Assembly (NCBI GenBank): GCA_016866235.1 | Contig: VGMW01000001.1 | Coordinates: 434,001-498,000 of the forward strand | DNA from: Bacteroidota bacterium | GTDB lineage: Bacteria; Bacteroidota; Bacteroidia; Cytophagales; Cyclobacteriaceae | DNA length: 64,000 nucleotides | Reading direction: 5' to 3' | In this document: in pieces, positions 26,098 to 34,903 of the stretch | Position numbering within the stretch: the stretch's first letter is position 1 | Layout of the letters: each line of letters begins with the position of its first letter | Program-made: the position numbers and the translations under genes | Notes under the pieces: generated by a model | Databases searched by the model: none | The model's input: the letters and a program-made list of their open reading frames with translations, nothing else | What the model was told of the DNA's origin: nothing

Positions 26098-28449
26098 ATG
26101 CTTCATCGGTCTATACTGTGTGGTTTATATTTTCTGTTTACCATCAGTTTTGCGCAGGAGACTGAGCCATGGATCGGAAAATGGATCGGTTTGCCCGGTG
26201 CAGACCCCAACGGATACGGCATATACGTTTTTCGAAGAACCTTTGAACTAACTTCTAAACCAGACGCATTTCCTGTCCAGGTTTCTGCAGATAACCGATA
26301 TAAGTTGTTCGTCAACGGCAGGGTTGCGTCAATGGGTCCTGCCCGTGGTGATCTTTACTTTTGGAATTATGAGGAATTGGATCTTGCACCTTTTCTTCAA
26401 AAAGGGGAGAATATAATTGCTGCACTGGTTTGGAATGAGGGCTCCTCTCGTCCGGAAGCACAGATGACTTTTCAGACTGGATTTATTTTGAATGGAAAAA
26501 CGCTTTCCAACTCCTTTGTTTCAACCGATCAGCAATGGAAAGTCGAACAGCAAAAAGGTTACGCCCCTATCCCGGTAAAGCTCAATGCCTATTATGTTGC
26601 TGGCGCCGGTGAGCGCATCGACTTCAGTCAAAATTTTTCTGGTTGGGAAAGTTTTGGTTTCAGTGACTCTAAGTGGGCAAATGCACAGGTGTTGGGACAG
26701 GGTTTGCCAAAGGGAGTATTTAAGTTTGATTACCGGTGGATGTTGGTGCGCTCCATACTGCCTCAGATGGAATTACGAGAGGAGCGCCTCGCTGAAGTAA
26801 GAAAGGTTGATGGATTGAATTTGCCCAAAGGGTTTCCAAGTCAGCCTGTCGATGTTGTAGTGCCGGTACGCACGAAAGCAGTAATTCTGCTGGACCAGCG
26901 GAATTTGACCAACGCTTATTTCACCATTCGTTTCAGTGGCGGAAAGGGCTCTTCTATAAAATTGGTCTATTCAGAAACCCTTACCGATTCAAAAGGTGTG
27001 AAGGGTAACCGAAATGAAGTGGAAGGTAAAAATATAGTTGGAAGAACCGATGTGTTGTTACCCGATGGAAAGAGCAACCAGGATTTTACAACCCTTTGGT
27101 GGAGGACCTATCGCTATGTTGAAATGACTGTTGAAACTGCATCTGACCCGTTGACACTGCACGATGTTTTTGGAACGTTTACAGGCTACCCTTTTCAGCG
27201 GGCATCAGAATTTAATGGTGGGGGAGATTTGGTAAACCGTAATCTTGATATAGGTTGGCGAACGGCCAGGCTTTGTGCGGTGGAGACGTATATGGATTGC
27301 CCGTACTACGAGCAATTGCAATACATAGGGGATACACGCATTCAGGCAATGGTGACCTATTATAATTCACAGGACCGACGTCTGGCCAAAAATGCATTGA
27401 ACCTGATGGAGCAGTCTGCCATCAGCGAGGGTCTAACCCTAAGCCGACACCCTTCATTCACGCCGCAGATTATTCCCACATTTTCATTATGGTATATCCA
27501 TTTGCTGCAGGACTACAGGTTATACAACAACGATGAGCGATACGTTGCGGATAAAGTTGTGAACACTAGACCTGCGCTCAATTTTTTCTCACGCTATCAG
27601 GATGATGGTGGTTCATTGAAAAACCTGCCCTACTGGGTTTTTACCGATTGGGTGGAGAGTCCCGGATGGAAAGATGGTGTAGCGCCCATCGGATCGGACG
27701 GCACTTCGGCCATAACCGACATTCAGTATTATTGGACGCTCAAGGTAGCAGCCACACTCGAGGCTGAGCTTGGTTTGAAACATTTTGCTGACCAATACCT
27801 CAGGCGGGCTCAGGTTCTTGAGCAAACAATTCGCAGGAAGTACTGGGATGAGGGTCGTAGGATGTTTGCAGACCGGGCAGAAAAAGATTTGTTTTCCCAG
27901 CATGTAAATTCATTAGCCATTCTTTCAGGGTTGATCGGCGGACCGGAGGCAAGGTTATTGGCTGAGCGCACGCTGGAAGGGGCGAACATGGCGCCCGCAT
28001 CCATCTATTTCAAATACTATTTACACTGGGCTGCAGCGGTGGCTGGATTGGGTCGTGATTATTTCTCCTGGTTGGGAAAATGGGAAGAAAATATTCAGTT
28101 GGGCTTATCCACCTGGGCAGAGATGTCTGATGTTCCTCGTTCGCGTTCCGATTGCCATGCCTGGGGTGCGAGTCCAAATGTGGAAGTTTTCAGGATCGTG
28201 ATGGGCATAGAAAGTGTGGCCCCCGGTTTTAGCCAGGTAAGGATAGCACCTTCCTTACCGGATCTGCGAAAGGATTACGCGGCTACGGTTCCTCATCCGT
28301 TGGGGAAAATTGAAGTTAATTATTGGTTGTCCGGGAAATCACCCCGTGCAAAAATTACCCTGCCAGTGGGTGTAGGTGGAAACTTTTTCTGGGAAGGAAA
28401 GAGGTTTGAGTTGAAGTCAGGTGAAAACCTGTTTGACCTGGGCAAATAA
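26098..28449 (+). CDS. Secreted alpha-L-rhamnosidase-type glycoside hydrolase (GH78 family)
   Basis: The 783-residue product has a signal peptide (to about SFAQ), N-terminal beta-sandwich domains (about 25-340), an (alpha/alpha)6 catalytic barrel (about 370-690) and a C-terminal beta domain. In the barrel, MDCPYYEQLQYIGDTR (about 398-413) corresponds to the GH78 segment usually read as DCPQRDERLGWTGD, with the catalytic-region acidic residue replaced in part (Y-E-Q). The end of the catalytic domain has SRSDCHAWG. It probably removes a terminal rhamnose or a related deoxy sugar in the periplasm; the altered motif leaves the exact sugar open. It closes the galactokinase operon. Confidence 0.85.
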   Translation: MLHRSILCGLYFLFTISFAQETEPWIGKWIGLPGADPNGYGIYVFRRTFELTSKPDAFPVQVSADNRYKLFVNGRVASMGPARGDLYFWNYEELDLAPFLQKGENIIAALVWNEGSSRPEAQMTFQTGFILNGKTLSNSFVSTDQQWKVEQQKGYAPIPVKLNAYYVAGAGERIDFSQNFSGWESFGFSDSKWANAQVLGQGLPKGVFKFDYRWMLVRSILPQMELREERLAEVRKVDGLNLPKGFPSQPVDVVVPVRTKAVILLDQRNLTNAYFTIRFSGGKGSSIKLVYSETLTDSKGVKGNRNEVEGKNIVGRTDVLLPDGKSNQDFTTLWWRTYRYVEMTVETASDPLTLHDVFGTFTGYPFQRASEFNGGGDLVNRNLDIGWRTARLCAVETYMDCPYYEQLQYIGDTRIQAMVTYYNSQDRRLAKNALNLMEQSAISEGLTLSRHPSFTPQIIPTFSLWYIHLLQDYRLYNNDERYVADKVVNTRPALNFFSRYQDDGGSLKNLPYWVFTDWVESPGWKDGVAPIGSDGTSAITDIQYYWTLKVAATLEAELGLKHFADQYLRRAQVLEQTIRRKYWDEGRRMFADRAEKDLFSQHVNSLAILSGLIGGPEARLLAERTLEGANMAPASIYFKYYLHWAAAVAGLGRDYFSWLGKWEENIQLGLSTWAEMSDVPRSRSDCHAWGASPNVEVFRIVMGIESVAPGFSQVRIAPSLPDLRKDYAATVPHPLGKIEVNYWLSGKSPRAKITLPVGVGGNFFWEGKRFELKSGENLFDLGK

Positions 28450-28483
28450 AAAAGGGCTACCCGTTTGAGCGGTAACCCCTTTT
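28450..28483. terminator. Bidirectional terminator between the GH78 gene and yceI
   Basis: An imperfect GC-rich hairpin with A and T flanks (arms about 28450-28463 and 28470-28483, loop TTTGAG) lies between two convergent genes. Confidence 0.7.
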
Positions 28484-28500
28484 GAAAATTTTCTTAAAAA

Positions 28501-29079
28501 TTATTTGGCGAGGTTCAGTTCGATGTTTGCACCAAGTTGAACTTCTTCACCTACTACCATGCCACCGGTTTCAATGGTCTTATTCCACTTTAAATTGTAA
28601 TCGAAGCGGTTGATGGATCCATTGATTTTAAAACCTGCTTTGGTGAACTGTGCAGTTTTCACCGTTCCCAGGTAAGTAACCGGAAGGGTTACATCTTTGG
28701 TCACATCGCGAAGGGTTAGTTTTCCTACAGCGCTGTAATCTTTTCCTTTCTTAACCAGTTTGCCACTGAATTTGATTTCGGGGTATTTTTCTGCGTTGAA
28801 GAAATCGTCACCCTTAAGGTGTCCATCCCTCATTTCGTTTTGGGTGTCGATGGATGCAGTCTTTGCAACGAATTCGATGGTGGCTCCATTGAAGTCTTCA
28901 GTTGTTGATGAAACTTTCACCTCGCTGTCGCGGAAAGAACCCGACACTTCAGCAATAACCATGTGCTTAACGGTGAAACCGATGTTGGAGTGGGTTTTAT
29001 CGAGAACCCAGTTGGTTTGTGTATTCGCCTGAACGATCATAGCCGCAGCGAATACCAAGGACAAAAGTGATTTTTTCAT
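28501..29079 (-). CDS. YceI family periplasmic protein (lipid/isoprenoid-binding fold)
   Basis: The 192-residue protein has a signal peptide (to about QANTQT) and the YceI pattern: WVLDKTHSNIGFTVKHM near the start, GHLKGDDFFNAEKYPEIKF in the middle, and a C-terminal VGEEVQLGANIELN strand. YceI proteins form a lipocalin-like barrel that binds long isoprenoid-like molecules. The gene stands alone with its own promoter and ends at a shared terminator. Confidence 0.92.
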   Translation of the reverse strand: MKKSLLSLVFAAAMIVQANTQTNWVLDKTHSNIGFTVKHMVIAEVSGSFRDSEVKVSSTTEDFNGATIEFVAKTASIDTQNEMRDGHLKGDDFFNAEKYPEIKFSGKLVKKGKDYSAVGKLTLRDVTKDVTLPVTYLGTVKTAQFTKAGFKINGSINRFDYNLKWNKTIETGGMVVGEEVQLGANIELNLAK

Positions 29080-29098
29080 GTTTTTGAATTTGTGGGTG

Positions 29099-29106
29099 CA
29101 AATATA
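29099..29106 (-). promoter_or_regulatory. Promoter -7 element of the yceI-type gene
   Basis: TATATTTG on the reverse strand is an exact TAnnTTTG match, 20 bases before the ATG, in an AT-rich intergenic segment. Confidence 0.5.
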
Positions 29107-29183
29107 AATAGATGTTACAACATGTATTTTGTGAAATTTGTAATAAATTGAAAATCAGATTATTAAAATTGATAAAACGAATT

Positions 29184-29879
29184 TTAGAGGTAAAAATCCC
29201 GGGTAATTCTGGAATATTCCTCAGTCTTTAACCCCTCCTCATCCAAAAGAATCAGGCTATCCTTTTGGGTGAATTCAGCCGTAAATCCGAGCTCCACCAA
29301 TACGCGCTCTATAGGTTTCGATGGCTTGGAGCGAACCTCGGTGATTCTTTTTGGAAATAGTTTTTGTCGTTCGGCATAATCAAGAAAGCGCAGCGCTTCT
29401 TGTTCGGGAAGGATAATGGAAAATCGGCCGGAAGGCAAAAGAAGGGCAGCCACTGCTTCAGCCAAATCTTCAAATGAAAGGGTATTGGTATGCCGATGAA
29501 TTTTTCTTGAATCTGATGGTGGTAAAAGACTGTTTGAAAAAAATGGTGGATTGGAAACGATCAAATCAAAACGTTTAGTGGTTGAAAATTGCTGAAGGGA
29601 ACTTTCGAATACATTAATCCTATTCGACCAGGGTGACTCTTTTACATTTTTAACCGCCATACAAAAAGATTCACGGTGGGGTTCCAATGCTGTGACGGTG
29701 GCGGTGGTCCGTTGTGCTGCCATCAGAGCAATCAATCCCGTACCGGTTCCGACATCCAGGATTTTCTTTTCCAAATGCATTGAAGTCCATGCGCCCAACA
29801 ACACGCCGTCGGTCCCGACCTTATGAACATCATCGGACTGTATGACTTTAAATTGTTTGAAGTTAAATGTGCTTTCCAC
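29184..29879 (-). CDS. trmN6: tRNA1(Val) (adenine(37)-N6)-methyltransferase (TrmN6/YfiC family)
   Basis: The 231-residue protein has the YfiC-type start (FKQFKV.QS....KVGTDGVLLGAW), the SAM-binding motif LDVGTGTGLIALM and the NPPFF catalytic motif of N6-adenine methyltransferases. It should methylate A37 of a tRNA. It starts with GTG at 29879, 43 bases from the divergent Gfo/Idh gene. Confidence 0.9.
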   Translation of the reverse strand: MESTFNFKQFKVIQSDDVHKVGTDGVLLGAWTSMHLEKKILDVGTGTGLIALMAAQRTTATVTALEPHRESFCMAVKNVKESPWSNRINVFESSLQQFSTTKRFDLIVSNPPFFSNSLLPPSDSRKIHRHTNTLSFEDLAEAVAALLLPSGRFSIILPEQEALRFLDYAERQKLFPKRITEVRSKPSKPIERVLVELGFTAEFTQKDSLILLDEEGLKTEEYSRITRDFYL

Positions 29880-29922
29880 CGGATCTTAAAAGTAGTAACT
29901 TCGGAGACTTTACTTTAAAAAA

Positions 29923-30915
29923 ATGAAACAGGTTAAATGGGGAATTCTGGGTTGCGGTAAGATTGCTTCAAAGTTTGCCTCTGATTTACAATTGGTCGAA
30001 GGGGCTTCCAGGTTTGCCGCTGCTTCCCTTGACCTGAAGCGTGCTGGTGCGTTCGCTTCCAAATTCGGTTTTACAAACCACTTTGGCTCTTATGAGGAAT
30101 TGGTCCAATCGGATGTTGATATCATCTATGTCGCGACACCCCATGGTTTCCATTTCGAACATGTTAAGCTTTGTCTTCAACATGGTAAATCAGTCTTATG
30201 CGAAAAGGCCTTTACATTGAACGCCAAACAGCTTGAATATCTGATTGCATTGGCCAAAGAAAAAAACGTGTTTTTGATGGAGGCTTTTTGGACAAAGTTT
30301 TTACCACATTATCGCAAAACCTTTGATCTCATTAAGCAAGGTGCAGTGGGCACCATTCGCACCGTCTCCGCTGATTTTGGATTCAAATCACCAGAACCAA
30401 AGCCTCAACGGTTGTATGATCCCAGACTGGGTGGAGGTTCCTTGTTGGATATTGGCATCTATCCTGTTTTCCTAACCCTGGACCTTTTCGGAGAACCCGA
30501 CCAACTCACTGCGGTTATGAATCCCTATTCTACCGGAGTAGATGAACAAATTGCGATTTCGTTTTCCTATAAAAATGGAATGGTGGCTAGCCTTAATTCG
30601 TCATTTGCGGTAGACACCCCTGTGGAGGCCACCCTCAATGGTACAACAGGTCGAATTCATTTGGCCAACCGTTTCCATAATCCATCATCGGTCGTAACCA
30701 TCCATCGCGAGGAAAAACAACCAGAGGAACTCACTGTAGACAAAGAGGATGGATTTGGTTACCAGTATGAGGCGCGCCATGTGCAGTATTGCCTGGCGAA
30801 TGGACTGAAAGAAAGTCCGGAATTGCCACTTTCGTTTTCCCTTCGACTGATGCGGTTGCTGGACCGCATCAGAGAAGCCTGTGGAATTCGCTACGAGGCC
30901 GATCAATCCTTCTGA
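29923..30915 (+). CDS. Gfo/Idh/MocA family NAD(P)-dependent oxidoreductase
   Basis: The 330-residue protein has an N-terminal Rossmann fold (GILGCGKIASKFA), the family motif CEKAFTLN (EK with the catalytic Lys), and the C-terminal dimerisation domain. Such enzymes oxidise or reduce sugars, cyclitols and related compounds; the substrate is unknown. fdhD follows 10 bases later on the same strand, but the two share no obvious pathway. Confidence 0.9.
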   Translation: MKQVKWGILGCGKIASKFASDLQLVEGASRFAAASLDLKRAGAFASKFGFTNHFGSYEELVQSDVDIIYVATPHGFHFEHVKLCLQHGKSVLCEKAFTLNAKQLEYLIALAKEKNVFLMEAFWTKFLPHYRKTFDLIKQGAVGTIRTVSADFGFKSPEPKPQRLYDPRLGGGSLLDIGIYPVFLTLDLFGEPDQLTAVMNPYSTGVDEQIAISFSYKNGMVASLNSSFAVDTPVEATLNGTTGRIHLANRFHNPSSVVTIHREEKQPEELTVDKEDGFGYQYEARHVQYCLANGLKESPELPLSFSLRLMRLLDRIREACGIRYEADQSF

Positions 30916-30925
30916 TCCTGGTTTT

Positions 30926-31759
30926 ATGCAAACACCAGTTGCATCGGTTGCCTGCATTAAAGTTGAGGAGGGTCAGTCCAGACCGTTTGATGATTTGCTT
31001 GCAGCAGAGGAGCCGTTGGAAATTCGACTGGTCTATGGAGCAGATCGTGTCGTGAAGCCTGTTACGGTAACCATGCGAACGCCTGGAAATGATTTTGAGT
31101 TGGCTGTTGGATTCTTGTTCACTGAGGGAATTTTGCAATCGTGGAGTGATGTCAAACTCATTCGCTATTGTAGCGATTCAGGGAAAAGGACTGAAAACAA
31201 CAATGTTGTTAAGGTTGAAATGCAGCCTCAGGTGACTGTTGATGTTTCCGGTTTGGAAAGAAATTTTTATACCACCTCATCCTGCGGGGTTTGTGGTAAA
31301 TCATCTATGGATTCGGTTCGAAGATTTTGCGCTCCCTCCGATGCATCATTCAGCATTAAATCTGAAATGATTACCCGTCTGCCCGAACTGCTAAAAAGCA
31401 ACCAGGTGGTTTTTAAACGCACCGGAGGTTTACATGCCGCTGCCTTGGTTTCTTCAGAGGGCCAACTGCTCTTGGTGCGGGAAGATGTAGGGCGTCACAA
31501 TGCGTTGGACAAAATCATAGGCGCTGCTTTTTCTTCAGGCCAAACTCCCTTGAACAACCACATTCTGGTTTTGAGTGGCCGAATAAGTTTTGAACTTGTT
31601 CAAAAGGCAGCTATGGCGGGGATCGGTGCCATAGTGGCGGTAGGCGCTCCATCAAGTTTGGCGGTTGATTTGGCTAAGTCACTCAATCTTACGCTCATAG
31701 GTTTTGTAAGAGACCAGCATTTTAATGTTTATTGCGGCGCTGATCGAATCATTTTTTAA
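30926..31759 (+). CDS. fdhD: Formate dehydrogenase accessory sulfurtransferase FdhD
   Basis: The 277-residue protein has EEPLEIRLV near the N-terminus, TMRTPGNDFELAVGFLFTEG, the conserved two-cysteine loop SSCGVCGKSS, and GGLHAAAL. FdhD passes sulfur from IscS to the molybdenum cofactor of formate dehydrogenase. I chose ATG at 30926; an in-frame ATG at 30881 would overlap the upstream gene. No formate dehydrogenase is in the window, but mogA at 19.4 kb is in the same cofactor pathway. Confidence 0.93.
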   Translation: MQTPVASVACIKVEEGQSRPFDDLLAAEEPLEIRLVYGADRVVKPVTVTMRTPGNDFELAVGFLFTEGILQSWSDVKLIRYCSDSGKRTENNNVVKVEMQPQVTVDVSGLERNFYTTSSCGVCGKSSMDSVRRFCAPSDASFSIKSEMITRLPELLKSNQVVFKRTGGLHAAALVSSEGQLLLVREDVGRHNALDKIIGAAFSSGQTPLNNHILVLSGRISFELVQKAAMAGIGAIVAVGAPSSLAVDLAKSLNLTLIGFVRDQHFNVYCGADRIIF

Positions 31760-31809
31760 TGACCTCAACCGATCGGATTTTTTATGTGTGGTTCCTTAAT
31801 TTTTTTTAA

Positions 31810-32691
31810 TTGAACTGGCGTTACGTTGGAACCGGCGTTCTGTTTGCTGTGCTTTGGTCATCTGCCGGTACTGCCGGTAAGTTTGGCATCCGGTCGGTCG
31901 AGCCCTTGGTCCTTTTCACGATAAGATTTTTAAGCGCCGGGCTCCTGATGCTTTTGTACAGCCATGGGTTGAAGAGGGCTGAATTCCCAAAGGCTGGAGA
32001 CTGGAAATCCTTAGTGATATTCGGATTTTTTAACACCACGCTTTATTTGGGTGTTTTTATTGTCGCGCTTCAGTATATCACCGCTGGAATTACCGCATTG
32101 GGCATTGCTATTAACCCGCTTATTATAAGTGTAATGTCTTCCTACATACTGGGCAGGAAGGTTTCCAAGGATGAGTGGATCAGTATACTAATTGGAATTG
32201 CAGGCGTGGTTGCTGCCGCGTGGCCTTTATTGATTTCAGAAGAGGTATTGCCTGTCGGTGTTTTGATGCTATTTGTTTGTATGGTGGCCTATTCCTTCGG
32301 ATCGGTTTATTATGGAACTGTAAACTGGGGAATCTCCAGACTGACCATCAATGGCTGGCAGGTATTTTTTGGAGGCTTGATGTTGGTTCCTTTTGCCTGG
32401 TTGATGCACAAGGGTGAAAATCATTTTGATCGATTATTCTGGATTTCCGAGGCATGGTTGATTTTCCCGGTGTCAATCGTATCGGTACAACTCTGGTTGG
32501 TATTGTTGAAAAAAGATGCTGTGCGTGCTTCTCTTTGGCTGTTCCTTTGTCCGATTTCCGGACTAATCATTTCTTCTGTTTTTCTGGGAGAACAAATATC
32601 AACCTACACGGTTGCCGGAACGGTTATGGTGTTATTGTCCTTATACCTTGGACAAAGACAAAAGTGGGCAGATGCCTCAGAAAAAAAATAG
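31810..32691 (+). CDS. EamA/DMT superfamily exporter
   Basis: The 293-residue protein has ten predicted membrane helices as two EamA repeats, each ending in a conserved pattern (LGIAINPLI and LCPISGLIISSVFLGE). It is probably a metabolite exporter; the substrate is unknown. The start is TTG at 31810, immediately after an in-frame TAA. The 3' end overlaps the convergent PAP2-like gene by 15 bases. Confidence 0.87.
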   Translation: MNWRYVGTGVLFAVLWSSAGTAGKFGIRSVEPLVLFTIRFLSAGLLMLLYSHGLKRAEFPKAGDWKSLVIFGFFNTTLYLGVFIVALQYITAGITALGIAINPLIISVMSSYILGRKVSKDEWISILIGIAGVVAAAWPLLISEEVLPVGVLMLFVCMVAYSFGSVYYGTVNWGISRLTINGWQVFFGGLMLVPFAWLMHKGENHFDRLFWISEAWLIFPVSIVSVQLWLVLLKKDAVRASLWLFLCPISGLIISSVFLGEQISTYTVAGTVMVLLSLYLGQRQKWADASEKK

Positions 32692-33288
32692 TGTGCCAAG
32701 AGTGCCTCCGATAAATCCAACGGCAGCACCAATCGAAATTTCTTTTAGCGTATGGGCCTCGAGCACCAACCTGGAACTCATCACCAGCCCGCTTGCCAAC
32801 CAACCAAAAACCACCGGAAAAATTAATTGCCCTGATCCTTCCTGAAGTGCCAAGGTTGTGAGCACAGCGGTAGCGCATACCATGGAAAGCGCATGAATGG
32901 AAAGTTTTATAAAAAAATTAATGATCAGCGACAGCAGTGTGAGGATACATAAGATGTACAGCAGAGAAAGGATTCCTGGAGCTGGATATTTCGAGTAGAA
33001 AAGGTAGGCCACGAGGCCGTAAATAAATCCCACCATCAGAAAGGGTATAACCCGATCGTTGCGGTCCGGCATTTCCAGGTCCCTGATGTTTCCCATCATT
33101 CGAAGCAAAAGAATATTCAGGGCAGGCAAAATACCTGTGAGCAGGACCATCAGAAGAAAAATCCAAAATCCAGGTACGACGGTCTGAAGTGCTGAGGGAT
33201 AGTGCAGGCTTATGGCGGTGAAAAGGTATGAGGGCACAAGCAATGGATGAAAGATCCAGGAAATAAGCTTGGCGGTAAAGCGTATCAT
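32677..33288 (-). CDS. PAP2-like integral membrane protein
   Basis: The 203-residue protein has about six membrane helices. A motif SIHALSMVCA followed by SSRLVLEAHTLKEISIGAAVG resembles the second and third blocks of PAP2 lipid phosphatases (SR..H...E/D...G), while the KxxxxxxRP first block is not clear. It may be a degenerate or divergent phosphatase. Its ATG shares a base with the rpoN stop, so the two are probably co-transcribed. Confidence 0.7.
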   Translation of the reverse strand: MIRFTAKLISWIFHPLLVPSYLFTAISLHYPSALQTVVPGFWIFLLMVLLTGILPALNILLLRMMGNIRDLEMPDRNDRVIPFLMVGFIYGLVAYLFYSKYPAPGILSLLYILCILTLLSLIINFFIKLSIHALSMVCATAVLTTLALQEGSGQLIFPVVFGWLASGLVMSSRLVLEAHTLKEISIGAAVGFIGGTLGTLFFF

Positions 33289-34775
33289 CAGAGCTCTCTT
33301 CTCAATCTGGCCACCGGAATTTGTAACTGTTCACGGTATTTGGCTACCGTACGTCGGGCAATGTTGTAACCCTTTTCTTTCAAAAGCTCTTCGAGTTTTT
33401 CATCCGATAACGGTTTGCTTTTGTCTTCTGCTTCCACCAGTTCGCGGATAATGTGCTTAACCTCTCGGCTGCTCACCTCTTCACCAGAATCCGTTGCAAT
33501 ACCTTCGGAGAAAAAATACTTAAGCGGAAAGACCCCAAAATCAGTCTGAACGTATTTGCTGCTGGCCACCCGGCTTACCGTTGAGATGTCCATGCCGATC
33601 ATTCCGGCAATGTCTTTAAGGATCATCGGACGTAATTTGGTTTCGTCTCCCTCCAGGAAATACTCATGCTGAAACTCAACAATTGCCTGCATGGTGCGCA
33701 GTAAGGTATGCTGGCGCTGCCGGATGGCATCGATAAACCATTTTGCGGCATCGAGTTTCTGCTTTACAAAGGTGACGGCTTCCTTCAGTTTCTTATCCTT
33801 TTTATCGCCTTTATCGTACGCCTTGAACATTTCAAGGTAGGCCTTGCTGATTTTAAGTTCCGGTGCATTGCGTGAGTTCAGCGCAACTTCCAGGGTGCCG
33901 TTGTTGTTGGCCAACATAAAATCGGGTATGATCACCTGGGTGCGCGCAAGTCCGCCCGATGCATCACCACCGGGTTTAGGATTCAGCCTGATGATAAGCT
34001 CAATCGCATCGCGGATGTACTGCTCGTCGTCAAGGTCAAGTTTTTTTAAAATTTTATCGTAGTGCTTTCGTGTAAATTCTTCGTAGCACTCTTTCAAAAT
34101 CCGAATGGCCACAATAACATCAACATCTTTCTCGTCGTCCATCCGCTGAAGCTGTAGCAACAAGCACTCTTTTAAATCCCGTGCCGCGATTCCGGCCGGA
34201 TCAAAACCATGTATGAGGCTCAGGATTGCCTCCGTTTCAGCAACGGTCGTATCGATGCCTTGAGAAAAAGCCAGGTCATTTACAATTGATTCCAACGGAC
34301 GGCGGATGTACCCGTCGCCTTCAATGCTCCCAATCAGCTGACGGCCAATGGCTGATTTACGATCGTCGAGTCCAAGGTACCCCAGTTGAGACAACAGACT
34401 TTCCTGCAGGCTGGAGGCGCCGGCCACCGGCATTTCGCGATCCTCTTCCTCATCGTCTCCGTTGTCGGATTGGGTTTTATACGATGCATAATCATCGTCA
34501 CGCAGGTAGTCGCGAATATCAATCTCATCTTGCTGATCACCCTCTTCTTGGGTTGGTGATTCTTGTTCGCCTTCCTGTGGTGAATCCGATTCAGAGGTGG
34601 TTTCTGCGGTAGGAACCTCCTCATTTTGTCCTTCCTCCAATGCCGGATTGCTTTCTAATTCCTCCTCAACACGGCTTTCGAGTTCGGCAGTCGGTACCTG
34701 CAACAACTTAATGAACTGAATCTGCTGTGGAGACAGCTTCTGTTGTTGTTGTTGATGAAGGCCTAGCTTCTGCAT
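33288..34775 (-). CDS. rpoN: RNA polymerase sigma-54 factor
   Basis: The 495-residue protein has all three regions. Region I is glutamine-rich (residues 1-50; QQQQQKLSPQQIQFIKLLQ). Region II is strongly acidic (about 50-135). Region III has the core-binding and helix-turn-helix segments and ends with the RpoN box ARRTVAKYRE. It directs transcription from -24/-12 promoters with ATP-dependent activators. ATG at 34775 is preferred over TTG at 34793, because that TTG lies inside the exact promoter box at 34791-34798. Confidence 0.96.
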   Translation of the reverse strand: MQKLGLHQQQQQKLSPQQIQFIKLLQVPTAELESRVEEELESNPALEEGQNEEVPTAETTSESDSPQEGEQESPTQEEGDQQDEIDIRDYLRDDDYASYKTQSDNGDDEEEDREMPVAGASSLQESLLSQLGYLGLDDRKSAIGRQLIGSIEGDGYIRRPLESIVNDLAFSQGIDTTVAETEAILSLIHGFDPAGIAARDLKECLLLQLQRMDDEKDVDVIVAIRILKECYEEFTRKHYDKILKKLDLDDEQYIRDAIELIIRLNPKPGGDASGGLARTQVIIPDFMLANNNGTLEVALNSRNAPELKISKAYLEMFKAYDKGDKKDKKLKEAVTFVKQKLDAAKWFIDAIRQRQHTLLRTMQAIVEFQHEYFLEGDETKLRPMILKDIAGMIGMDISTVSRVASSKYVQTDFGVFPLKYFFSEGIATDSGEEVSSREVKHIIRELVEAEDKSKPLSDEKLEELLKEKGYNIARRTVAKYREQLQIPVARLRREL

Positions 34776-34790
34776 GAACTGGATTCGCCT

Positions 34791-34798
34791 CAAAGATA
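34791..34798 (-). promoter_or_regulatory. Promoter -7 element of rpoN
   Basis: TATCTTTG on the reverse strand matches TAnnTTTG exactly, 15 bases before the ATG at 34775. It rules against the upstream TTG as start. Confidence 0.5.
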
Positions 34799-34903
34799 AC
34801 CATCCTGATCGGCCTTTCCTTGAGGCCTTGTTCCTGTTGGCAAGTCAGTCCCTTTTTTGTTTTTTTGCCGCCTGTTGTGTGTTAGACGCAGCTTCCATCG
34901 GCT

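Noticed and set aside
34720-34775. Poly-glutamine stretch in rpoN as a repeat expansion
   Set aside because: Region I of sigma-54 is normally glutamine-rich; this is ordinary.
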